A DNA stretch of 64,000 bases from Pleodorina starrii (taxonomy: Eukaryota > Chlorophyta > Chlorophyceae > Chlamydomonadales > Volvocaceae), in assembly GCA_030267565.1 (NCBI GenBank), contig BRXU01000003.1, forward strand, positions 2,216,001 through 2,280,000, in the 5' to 3' direction. The stretch's first letter is position 1. Each line of letters starts with the position of its first letter. Under the pieces are notes generated by a model. That model saw only the letters and a program-made list of their open reading frames with translations. It was not told where the DNA came from and ran no database searches. The position numbers and the translations under genes are program-made. This document shows positions 47,201-57,023 of this stretch, piece by piece.

Positions 47201-50200
47201 ACTGTCTCGCTTTGCTCTCTCCGTCTCGGACCCTGGCCCATCATCCGCGCGCATTCGCCCCAACCTATCCAATCCAAACGACCCCGACCCCGCCCCACCC
47301 CACCCCACCTCCGGCCTATACGTGGATAACCCCCCGATCACTCTTCAACCTCCCCGACCCCGCCCCCCCGTCCCCCTCCCTCCCCTTCAGGTTCGTCGTC
47401 TGGTCCAGGGCGCCGTGTCCCTGGTGGCTGATGTGTCGGTTGCTGCCAACGAGGCGGCGGATGCGGCGGATGAGCTGGCGCGTAAGGGCATGGCCGCCAC
47501 CACAGAGGAGCTGCTGCAGGTGGGGGGGGCCGGGCTGGCGGGGGTGGGTGGGTGGGTGGTGGATGGGGAGCTGTGTGTGTGTGTGTGTGGCGCGGGTGGT
47601 GGGGGTGGGGTGGCGCGGTTCGCAGCCCCCCTTGATGCCTGGTTGGGTTGGGTTGGATTGCTGCAACCGGTACCAGTACCAGTACTGGTACCAATCTCCC
47701 GCATCGCAATCGTAAACACACACACCCCCACCCCCCTTAACAGGACACCGGCGCCGCGGCCGCCGTCGCTGCGGCGGCCCGTTGGGCCACCGCCGCCACC
47801 GACTGCTCCGCCGCCGCCGCGCTCGCCGCCGCCGACAGCGCCGCCGCCGTCGTCACGCTGGCGACGACGCTGGCGGAGGAGGGCGGCGCCGCCGCGCGCC
47901 CCGCCGTCGAGGTGGCCATCGCCTCCGCCGCCGCGCTGGCGGCGCTGGTGCACGGCACCGCCGACGGCGCTCGCCGCCAGAAGGAGGCGTCCCTGGAGCT
48001 GTTGGTTCAGAGGGCGGATGCGGCGGCGGCGCTGTGTCGCGCGCTGGAGGCTCGCGCCAAGGATCTGGAGCGGCGGGTTTCGGAGCAAGCCCTGGCGCTG
48101 GCGGCGGGCGGCGGCAGCGACCAGCTGCTGGCCAAGCTCACGGCGGAGCTGGAGATTTCGCAGGATTGCGCGATCAAGGTACGTACGACACGTAGTACGA
48201 CAAGTACGGGATGTAGGAAGTTGATGTACGGGAATGTGCGGTAGTACGTACGGCATGTACGGGATGTAGGGCGTTGATGTACGGGGGTGATGTGCGGGAT
48301 GTGCGGCCGGGTTCGAGTACCGGTGGGTGTGTTGTAGTGGTGGTGGGCGGTGTGGGGTTTCGAGGGGGGTTGGTTGGGGGGTTTGCGCGCGGCCGCTAGC
48401 GGGTGCCGTACTGGTGCCGGTACGCATGCGGAACTCCGCGGCTTGACACCCCTACCTAGACTACGTAATACACGCCAGATTCCCCTCCCCTTCCCCCCCC
48501 CCCTTCCCCATCGGGCCTATCTCCCTCCCCATAACCCCCGCTCCCCCATCCGGCCTACACGTTGATAACCTCCCCTCCCTCCCTCCTCCTCTCTCCCTCC
48601 TCCCCATCCCCCCTGACCCCCGCAGTCTGAGGCGTTTGTGGCCGAGGCCGTCTCTGCCCGCGAGTCCGCCTACCGTGAGAGTGACTCCCTGGAGCAGTCC
48701 CTGGAGCAGGCGGCGGCGGTGGCGTGGGAGGCCTCCCGTGACGCCGCCTCCCTGGCGGTGACTCAGGTGGGACTGCTGGTGAAGGCGGCGACGGAGGCGC
48801 TGAGGGACCCGCCGGCGGCACTGGCACTGCTGGGGCAGGCGTGGACGGCGCTGGAGTTCGCGAACAAGGTGAGGGGCAGGGGGGGTTGGTTGGGGGGGGG
48901 GGGTAGGTGGAGATGGGGGTTGGGGGGGTTGTGATGTGCGGTGGGGTGCACACATACACACGCGCACGCGCACGCGCTCCCGTCCTTCCCTCCCTCCCCG
49001 TGTTCCTGACACAATCTTCCCCCCCTCCCCCGCAGATCAACTCCTCCTCGGCGCCCAGCTCCGCGTACGAATCAGTTGCCGTACAAGCCGCCGACTTGTG
49101 TCGTACATGTGCCGCGAACGTGGAGCGCGCCGCCACCGAGCTGGTGGAGTGCCCCAAGGACCCCGACCGCATAAGCCCCAAGCAGCGGTGCGTGTGTGTT
49201 TGTATGGGGGGGGAGTGGGTGTGGGGGTGGGGTAGGGGGAGGTGGACTGTCTGGGCAGCCAGGCAGGGTGTAGGCCTCGGGGAGTTGTACACCCAACGCA
49301 GCCGCCGCGGTCCTACGGTAGTGAACTCATGCTGCATCCAGGCAGACGGGAGTGGCCGCAGTTGTCCCGCTCCCTCCCGGCCCTCCTGATCCCGGTAAGT
49401 ATTGCTGGGTTCTGGGTCCGTTCGCTAACGCCGTCTCCTTCTCCGCTGCGATATCTTCTTTTGATCCCCCCCCCTTTGTGACCTTGTGGGGACCCATCTG
49501 GTTGGTTGGGAGTCCCGCACCCCAAGTCCCGATAACCCCCATCCCCCCTCTCAGTTCACCCCCCAGGTCGTCAGATGGCCTCTTTTGCCCGTTATCCTCT
49601 TCTCCTGCCCTCCCCCTCCCCTGCCCTCCCGTCCCCCTTCTTCCCTACCCCCCCTCCCCAACTCCCCATGTCCCGCAGGAGCCTGAGCTCCTCTGCGGCC
49701 CTGACTCGTGCCGCCCACTCTCTGGCGCTGCGCCGCCCCGGCCTGGGTCTGCCGCCCACCGTCCACGCCGCACTGGTGCTGGCAGCCCGGGCGGCGGCGC
49801 AGGCGGCGGGGGACGTGGCGGGGTACGCACTCACGCTGCGAAACGAGGCAGCCAGCAAGGCCAAGTGAGAGCGAGCGTGTTTGTTTGGGGGTGGGGGGGG
49901 GCGGAGGGGGGGGGCGGAGGGGGGGGCGGAGGGGGGCCCGGGGGAGGAACTGCAGCGGAGTAATCGTGGTGGTGGTGGTGGGTGGGGGAGGGCTGTCGGG
50001 GGGTTATCCACGTATAGGCCGGAGCCCGTGAACGGTGGCTGTCGGGGGGGGGGGGTGACTGGGCTGGGGCGGCGGGGGAGGGAGGAGACCGGAGAGGGGG
50101 ATGTGGGGCTGCGGGTTTCCCTTCTGTGCGTCTTCTCTCCGCTTTGGTTGATTGGAGAAGGCGCGGCGCGTGTGTTTGCGTGTCTGTGTCAGGGCTGACC

Positions 50201-53200
50201 TCCGCCCAACCATGCGCTCTAGTTCGAGTTATGTCTTCCTATCCTAAGTGCCAAGATACAACAGTTTCTCGCCAGATGCCATGGCGGGGCACACCGGAGC
50301 CATCTCAGTGTCCCCTTGTCCCACCCAACCACCCAACCACCCAACCACCCGCCACCATCCCCCGCCTCCCTCCCCCCCCTCCCCTCCCCGGCCCCCCCCT
50401 CAGGATCAGCACACTCACCCACGAGGGCGGCGAAGTGGCCGCCCGACTGCAGTACGAGATCCTGGAGATGAGCCAGGCGCTGGAGGATCTGGCAATGGTG
50501 GCGACAGGTGGGGAGAGCATGTGACCCGTGGGTCGGTACTGGTGCGGGGTGAGGGGGGATTGACCCGGGGGGGCGTTGGTGGGGCGCGGGATGGTGGGGC
50601 ATCGGGGGAGGGATGGGGGTTGGGGTTGACCCGTGGCGCCCCCCACCACCGCTTGACTGTTGACTCCCTATGCGTGTCGCCCACCCCAAACCCAAACCCA
50701 ACGACAACCCCAACCCGCGCCACCACCGGAACCCTCGGCACACACTCACGCGAAATAAATAGGCGACCCAACTGGCCCTCCAAACACCAAACAATACGCC
50801 TTGCACCTTGAACAAATTTGTTCCGTCTTCTGAGACTTTCCCCGCAACCCCCTTCCTCCCTCCCTCCCCCTTCCCCCCCCTGCCAGGCACCACCGAGGCC
50901 CCCCGCATCCATTCCGCCCTGACGGACTTGTCCAAGATCCTGGATGAGGCGGACTCGGAACTCGTCAAAGTGGGTGGGAAGAGGGCGGGGGGGTTGGGGG
51001 GGAAGTTGGGGCCTCCTCCTTCACTGGCGTCACGTCACGTGATATGACGTCACATCACATTACGTCACGGTACTGTCATGGAAGCCCACCGAGAGGGGTT
51101 CGCACGCCCTCCCTCCCTGACTCCCTCCCCCGCCTGCCACTACAGTACCAGTACCCGTTGCAAATCCCCCTCACCCCAACCCCACCCCACCCCACCCCCC
51201 CAGGTTGACAAGTACAGTCGGGAGCACCTGACCTGGCGCCAGGTGGCGGTGGCGGTGTCGCTCCAGAACCTGAGTGTGGGATTCAGGAGACTGCCCCAGG
51301 CACTGGAAGCAGCGGCGACCACACTGGATAAGGCCCTCGCAGCAGCAGCTGCAGCCGCCGCCGCCGCACCGCCGCCGCCGTCGGAGGCAGCCGACGGCGC
51401 CAGCTCCGCCGCCGAAGACGGCCCGCTGCCGCCGACGCCCAGCGGCGGCGGCGGCGGCGCCGCCGCCGCCGCCGCCGCCGCAGGCGGCGACGACGAGGTC
51501 AGCCGCGCCCGCCAGGGCTTTGATCGGGCCTTCCAGTTGGTTTCGGAGGCTGAGCGCGAGCTGCGCCGCGCCGCGATGGTGGGGCGGAAGTTGGTGGGGC
51601 GGCCGTGGGGCGTGGCGGCGGCGTTGCCGGGCAGCTCCGAGGTTCGCGAGGCGGAGGAGGCGCGGGCCAAGTGGGTCACTTCGTCGGCGGCGGCGATGAG
51701 CGCCACTGCGGTGGGGCTGATTGGAGCCATGAGGTCGAGGACGGTGGTGCAGGTCAGTAATTGAGGGGGGAGGGAGGAAGGGAGCGCGGGGGGGGGGGGT
51801 ATCCACGTATAGGCCGGAGGGGGGGAGGGAAGGGGCGTGGAAGGAATATCAGCGCGCGCGTGGGGTTGTGTGGGAGGGGAGGGGTGGCAGGGAGGGAGGG
51901 AAAAGGGTTGGGGGGGAGGGGAGGGCGGGAGGATCCAAGTGGGGGGGGAGGAACGGCAGCCGCGGGGTTCGTCCACCACCACCCGCACCCGCACCCGCAC
52001 CCTACCTGACGCCCCTCCCTCCCGTTGGGGCCGCTATCCCCCTGCCTCCCTGCGCCCGTCAGCCCCCCCCCAGCCTCCCTGCCCCCTCATCCGATCTGTT
52101 CTGATCCGATCTAGTCTTTCCCCCCCCTTCTTGTTCATACCACCACGGTGCGACATGAGCGCACCGTCGAACCGCGAGAGGGCACCCACCAGGAAGGGAG
52201 GGAGGGAGGAAGGGATGGAGGAAGGGAAGGAAGGCCCTGCATGACCCTACCCCTCCCTACCCGCAACCCCCTCCTCCTCATCATCCCCCCCCTCCTCCCC
52301 TTCCTCTCCTCCCCTCAGTCCCCCAGCCACCTGATGCGGCTCAACGGCGCCGTGGCGGCGGTGGAGGAGGTGTTGCGACTGCTGGGCGAGGGGTTGGGGG
52401 TGCCCCGGAGTGGGGAGGTGGCGGCCGGAGTGGCGGAGCAGCTGAGGGGGGCGCAGGAGCAGCGGCAGGCGGCGCTGGTGGTGGTGGGGAGGAGAGGGGG
52501 GGGGGAGAGGAGGGCGGGAGAGGGGGAGGACTGGGAGGAGGGTGTTTCTCGGGGACGTGACGCGACGTGGGGACGGGACAGGTCGCAGGTTTCGGAGCTC
52601 AGGTCTCGAACGCGCCGCCGCAGATGACAAGAGCATCAGAAATACTATAATTCTGAATTCAGCAGCCGTTGGGGTCGTTGGGGTCGTTGGGTCGGTTTCG
52701 GTCTAGTCTCACCGGGAGACCGTACCTACTGGGGGGTGGGGGTGGACCCGGGCGGAGCAGGACGGCCCTCAGAAGGCTGTGCCCACTCCCACTCCCACCC
52801 ACTCGGCCACCGCGTCCTCAACCTCCAACCATTGCATTCCCACTCACCCCACCAGCCCCCCCTCCCCCCCAAGCCCGCTGGTCCGACCTCCTCCGCGCCA
52901 CCTCCCCACCTCCCCCACCTCCCCACCTCCCCACCTCCCCACCTCCCCACCTCCCCACCTCCCCACCTCCCCACCTCCCCACCTCCCCCACCTCCCCACC
53001 TCCCCACCTCCCCACCTCCCCACCTCCCCACCTCCCCACCTCCCCACCTCCCCACCTCCCCCCCCCCCCCCCCCCCCCCCCCCCCACCTCCCCACCTCCC
53101 CACCTCCCCACCTCCCCACCTCCCCACCTCCCCACCGACCGACTGCCTCAGGCCGCGGAGCCCTTCGGCGGTGTGTCGGCTGCCACCCGCGCCCACTCGG

Positions 53201-56200
53201 ACCCCGTCGGTGCCATTCTGGAGGCGGCCACGCCGGCAGACGACGACGCCACTGACGGCGGCGACGGCCGGGGCACCGGCAGCGGCAGCGGCGCCCTCAC
53301 CCCCGGCGGCGCCCTCTCGCGCCGCGGCGGTGGCGGCGGCGGCGGCACCGCTGAGGTGGTGTTCCGGCCGGTGTTCGTACAGACGGCGCGCGACCCGTCG
53401 CAGAGCCAGACCCAGAGCACGATCCACTTCCACGTCGCCGTACTGCTCAAGGTACGGCATTGTACGGCGGGAGGGGTGAGGGCAGAGAGGCCGTAAGCGC
53501 GCAGGGCCGCGGGGCCCCGGAATCCGCTCCATTCGGGGGCGTTTGGGGGGACGGGGAGGCCCCGTAAAGGGGGGGGGGGCAGACAGACGCACGGCGCGAC
53601 CTCATCCTCGTCCTCGTCCTCGTCCTCGTCCTCGGCAGCGAGGCTCGTGCTCCTCCCCTCTCTTTTGCTGCTGGTGCTGCTGCTGGCGCTGGCGCTCCGC
53701 CGTCCCCCTCCCCTCCCCTCCCCTCCCTGCCGCCTCACTCCTTCTCCCTCTGACCTCCTCCTGCTGCTGCTGCTGCTGGCGACCTCTTTCCTGCGGTCTG
53801 GTCCGGTCGTCCGTCTCGTCACGAGAGCTGTGATGTTTTGGGCTGTTTGGCTTCACTCCACCTCAGGCTGTTGTTTGGGTGGCCGCTTTGCTTTGCCCCC
53901 GGAACCCGCCCTCCGCCTCTTTCTCGGCTCTCTCTGCGCACCACCTCCCCCGCCCCCCACCTCCCCCGCCCCCCACCTCCCCCGCCCCCCACCTCCCCCG
54001 CCCCCCACCTCTCCCGCCCCCGTCCCCTGCCCCCACCCGCTGCCCCCCCCGCCGCCGCCCGCTCCGCCCGCAGGAGCCCGGGCGCCGCGCCGCCGCCGCT
54101 CCCCCCGAGGTGGATGCCGTACTTGCTCGTCCCGCCATCCGCCACCTGATGGAGCCCCTGGAGCACCTGATTGACGTGACGAGTGAGTACGACAGGGCGG
54201 GAGGGCGCGGGGCTGTGCGTGGCTGTGTGCGTAGGTATGTGCGTGTCCGTGTGTGCGTGTGCATGTGTATTTGCATGGCAGGAAAAGGGTACCGGTATGG
54301 GGGGAACGGTTCAACGAGCAACGAGCAACGAGTAGCCGTCCTCGCTGCAACTGCATTCCGATGGGAGCCTCCTTTCCTTGCTCTCCTTTCCCTCACCTTT
54401 ATTTACTTTACGTTCCTTACAGCCACAGCCGAGTTGCTGTCCGCTTCTCCCAACGCCCCGGGGCTTTCCCTTGTCTCGGCCCCTAGGGCACTTATGTACC
54501 CAACACCACAACACCACACTTACCCCTCCCTCCCTCTCCTCCGCCCCTCCCTCCCTTTCTCCCTTTCTCCCTTTCTCCCCGGTCGATCAAACCCCGCCCC
54601 CTCCCGGTCAAACCAGACAACGTGTTGGTCAACGCCCAGCTGGCCCTCCGCGACATGGTTTCGGAGGCTGACCTGCTGGCCCCCCTGCTGGGCCTCTCGT
54701 ACGGCAGCGCGCTGCTGCACGGCTCCCGCGACGGACCCATGGGTCTGTCTGTTGGCGCGGGTCGCTACGGCCCCCACGCTGAGGCGCTGGTTCGCGCCAA
54801 CCTGCGTCAGGCGGGGCGGTACTCTGGGGTGGCGGAAGCGTACCGGGCGCTGCTGGCGGCACTGGTGGAGGGGCTGCAGGTGGGGGGAAGGGGTCGTGCT
54901 GCGTGTGTATGTGTGTATGTAGGGGCGTTTGCGCGTGTGTGCTTTTTGCATGTGTGCATGCATTTGTGTATGCGTATGTGTGTGCGTTTGCATGTGTATG
55001 TGTGTTATGGGGTGTGTGATCTGGAGGGGGGCGTATCGGTATGATGATAGTCCACGTAGACAAAAGAGGAACGGACGAGGGAGGGGGAAATGGGGTGTGT
55101 GTACATGGAAGAGGGGTGATGGTGTGTGTGTGTGTGTGTGTGTGCGTCTTTTTCGGAGATGCGAATGCGGCAGTTTGGGGACGCGAATGCGGCAGTGTGC
55201 CTCTCCCCCTGTGACAGGCAACATCCTTGTCCAGGGAGGGGAGGGAACGGAAGTCTGCGGAGCAAGGCCTTTATTTGCCACGCCTCGCTGTGCCCTGCTT
55301 GCCACCATGCCTTGGTTTGCCACCATGCCTAATTCCCCGCTTCGCCCGGGTCGCATTCGCCCCCTATTCACACCCACCCACCCACCCACCCCCTGCTTAA
55401 CCCCCGTTGCCCAACCCCACCCCCACGCAGGACGCGACCAGCTGTCTGAGTGAGCAATTGGAGCCCGTGCCGGTGCCGTACCACGCACGTCGGGTGGCGC
55501 AGGAGCGGAACGCGGAGCTTGTACGACAGACGCTGGAGCGGGCGGCCAAGGTGCGCAGGGAGGGCGGCGCGCTGGGGAAGCCCGGGGGGTTTGTGTGTGC
55601 GGCGGGGGTAGGGAGCGAGGGGGGGGGCAGGGGGACCCGCCGGCCGGCACCGGCCCCAGTTGTGCACTTGTGTGAATGGGGCTGAGAGGAGCGTGCTGGG
55701 GTTGGTTCAATGTGCGGTGGTGAATGTGAGCTGGGGGTGGGGCTGGAGGGGGTGGGTGGAGAGGGTGGGTGGAGAGGGTGGGTGGAGGGGGTGGGGAATG
55801 GGGAGCGGGACTGACGTGGGCGTGGGGAGGGCTCCGCGGGTCAGCGGCGGCGCGAACGGCGATCGCCGCCGCCGGTCGCGGTTGAAGTGCCTTTCACGAT
55901 GACAGCACTCCCGGGCTTGCGGCTTGCGGCTTGGTGGTGGGGGGGACTCCCTGGGCTTATTGGGAAATGGGTCTTTGGGTCGCTTGGGTCGCTTGGGAGG
56001 TGTGCGACCCGTGGGCCGTGGGTCGGTACATGTGCCGCCATGAGGAGCTGCGCACTGAGCACCCGTGTGCCTCTCACCCCTCACCTGCGCCACACCTGCA
56101 CCGCACCGCACCTCACCGCGCAGGAAGCCGAGGAGGAGCGAGCACGAGTGGCAGCGGAGGCCGCCGCAGCCGCCGCCGCCGCCGAAGCCGCGGCCGCGGC

Positions 56201-57023
56201 TGCGCCGCCCGCCGTCGATGACGACACTGCCGCTGCCGCCGACGGCGGCGCGCCGGCGGCAACAGGGTCAGCGGCGGCTCCACCACCGCTGCCGCCGCCG
56301 CTCCTCGTCCCCGCGCCGCCCGCCAAGCCACAGTCGCCGGATCAAGGCGCGTCGCCACGGACCCGTGGGTCGGCTCGCCGCAGCAGCTCCATCGCCTCGT
56401 CCTCCCTGAAGCTCCTGTCGACGACGGCGACGGAGACGGCGACGGAGGCGGCGACGGAGGCGTCGCCGCCGGACGCGGTTGACGCCGGAGGCGGCGGCGG
56501 CGACGCCGCCGCGACGGAGCCAGACCCGCCAGTCGCCGAGGCCTCGTCGTCCTCCTCCTCTTCATCCTCCTCCTCCTCCTCCTCCGACTCCAGCGGGCCC
56601 GGCGGCGGCAGCCGGCGGCTGGCCATGTTTGCGAGCATCCGCGACGCGAGCGCGCTGTCGGATGAGATTGTGGTGGGCGACGTCGACGTCGCCGCCGCTG
56701 ACGTCGCGGTGGCGGCGGTGGCGGCGTCGGCGGCCGTGGCGGTGGCGGTGGCAACGGTGGTGTCCACCGCCGCCGCCGACACTGACGCCGAGCCCAATCT
56801 GTCGAATCTGGGTGACAGCATTCTGCTGGACGCGGAGACGGACCTCGCCGTCAGCGGCGGCGGCGCCGCGTCGGAGGTGGGCGGTGGTGCCGCGTCGGAG
56901 TTGGGTGGTGGCGGTGGTGGCGGCGGCGGTCTGCGGCGGGCTCCCTCTTCGGAGCTGTTTGGCGGCAGTGACAGCGCAATGACCGCCTCCATGATGGCGG
57001 AGCTGGAGAGGGAGATTGGATGA
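29278..57023 (+). CDS. Giant ankyrin / HERC2-MIB-like repeat protein, about 38 exons, 3380 aa
   Basis: Exons: 29278-30116, 30491-30775, 31045-31132, 32096-32206, 32449-32806, 33395-33477, 33740-33919, 34322-35015, 35698-35811, 36177-36370, 36766-36880, 37276-37433, 37714-38079, 38374-38649, 39175-39265, 39675-39952, 41642-41931, 42479-42569, 42896-43228, 43511-43968, 44630-45181, 45684-45753, 46106-46258, 46758-46985, 47391-47519, 47744-48178, 48626-48868, 49036-49187, 49679-49864, 50404-50507, 50887-50969, 51204-51752, 52319-about 52483, 53152-53451, 54074-54182, 54617-54879, 55431-55550, 56124-57023. All 37 junctions keep frame. Residues about 20-190 are four to five ankyrin repeats (TPLMLAAQRGHVDVMRVLLS; TALHFGAFAGHAASVRALL). 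Residues about 840-1505 carry repeats resembling the MIB/HERC2 and plant KEG families: RWFVRWPDGQVHSYAVGEGG, RWLVRWSDGSSAVYNTGSGS, VWEVAWDNGTVSSYVLGV, and YWYDEDVLVPL. A second repeat pair is AGQPVTLFTARQGARV and PGQPITVFTAKQGLRV. From about 1540 the protein is Ala/Glu-rich and helical with poly-Gly, poly-Ala and poly-Ser stretches. No catalytic or membrane domain was recognised; a scaffold role is a guess. Weak points: exon 46758 (poor acceptor; an ATG at 46728 could start a separate gene), the 1.7-kb intron 39953-41641, and exon 42896 (AAG acceptor). Confidence 0.72.
30131..30194 (-). repeat. Dispersed element 1, first intron of giant gene
   Basis: The reverse complement reads ATTACTGGGTTCTGGGTCCG, then TTCGCCAACGCCGTCTCC, then CGCTGCGAAATT, matching the element consensus, and begins 14 bases after the splice donor. 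Confidence 0.85.
32221..32283. repeat. Poly-G run of 63 bases next to a splice donor
   Basis: An uninterrupted run of 63 G begins 14 bases after the donor at 32207 (flanked on both sides by GGGT units) in the giant gene's fourth intron. It is G on the transcribed-RNA strand. Exact length is prone to sequencing error. Confidence 0.9.
34293..34318 (+). repeat. Dispersed element 2, copy at a 3' splice site
   Basis: CCGGCCTATACGTGGATAA followed by TCCCCCAG. The element forms the last bases of the intron before exon 34322. Confidence 0.85.
40323..40420. repeat. Paired GC-rich hairpins in the long intron
   Basis: Two adjacent imperfect inverted repeats built from GGGGGC-TGCT-GCCCCC and GGGGGGC-TGCC-GCCCCCC cores. 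They lie at the left part of an otherwise AT-richer block (about 40130-41105) inside the intron 39953-41641 and may mark an insertion. Confidence 0.7.
40840..41104. repeat. Diverged 131-bp tandem duplication
   Basis: Copy 1 (40840-40970) and copy 2 (40974-41104) both start CATACTGATRCRTGCACTA, share TATTAAGGGCTATTAATTAG in the middle and end GGGCAGCCAGCCAGCC. They are the same length, with scattered substitutions, and lie within the 1.7-kb intron of the giant gene. Confidence 0.92.
44031..44095 (-). repeat. Dispersed element 1, full-length copy
   Basis: The reverse complement reads ATTGCTGGGTTCCGGGTCCG, TTCGCTAACGCCGTCTCCG, then TTCCTTCGCTGCGGTATCTT, then CTTTTGTACCCCC. It lies in the intron 43969-44629 and is the best match to the element consensus. 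Confidence 0.9.
47309..47336 (+). repeat. Dispersed element 2, intron 46986-47390
   Basis: CCGGCCTATACGTGGATAA followed by CCCCCC, about 55 bases before the 3' splice site. Confidence 0.85.
48185..48300. repeat. Tandem GTACGGGATGTAGG-type duplication at a donor
   Basis: Two diverged copies of a roughly 50-bp unit containing GTACGGGATGTAGG, GTTGATGTACGGG and ATGTGCGG follow the GTACGT donor at 48179 in the giant gene. Confidence 0.75.
48549..48574 (+). repeat. Dispersed element 2, diverged copy
   Basis: CCGGCCTACACGTTGATAA followed by CCTCCC, about 50 bases before the splice acceptor at 48625. Confidence 0.75.
49401..49465 (+). repeat. Dispersed element 1, full-length copy
   Basis: ATTGCTGGGTTCTGGGTCCG, TTCGCTAACGCCGTCTCC, then CCGCTGCGATATCTTCTTTT followed by a C-run, in the intron 49188-49678 of the giant gene. 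Confidence 0.9.
50001..50025 (-). repeat. Dispersed element 2, inverted copy
   Basis: GGGTTATCCACGTATAGG then CCGGAG in the intron 49865-50403. Confidence 0.85.
51036..51070. repeat. Cluster of ACGT-core words in an intron
   Basis: Within 35 bases: CGTCACGTCACGTGATATGA, then the palindrome TGACGTCA, then TTACGTCACG. It resembles a bZIP site cluster but lies in the intron 50970-51203 and may be a degenerate 7-8 bp tandem array. Confidence 0.6.
51800..51822 (-). repeat. Dispersed element 2, inverted copy after a G-run
   Basis: TATCCACGTATAGGCCGGAG in the intron 51753-52318, immediately after a G-run. Confidence 0.85.
52900..53136. repeat. (CCTCCCCA)n minisatellite with poly-C interruption
   Basis: About 25 copies of an 8-bp unit, broken by a C-run near 53058-53085, in the intron before exon 53152. 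Pro/Ser/His-rich frames across it are artefacts. Confidence 0.95.
53941..54020. repeat. 15-bp minisatellite (CACCTCCCCCGCCCC)n
   Basis: About five near-identical 15-bp units directly upstream of the splice acceptor of exon 54074, forming its pyrimidine tract. Confidence 0.9.

Noticed and set aside
52861..52910. Extra exon of the giant gene encoding ARWSDLLRATS
   Set aside because: An AAG acceptor exists, but the frame enters the minisatellite with no donor before the next exon.
52900..53136. CRISPR-like regular repeats
   Set aside because: The units are 8 bp, contiguous and without spacers, in an intron of a nuclear eukaryotic gene; this is a minisatellite.
52726..53592. Long frames (up to 288 codons) across the CCTCCCCA minisatellite
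   Set aside because: Repeat-driven. Only 53152-53451 has in-phase splice sites and non-repetitive coding sequence.
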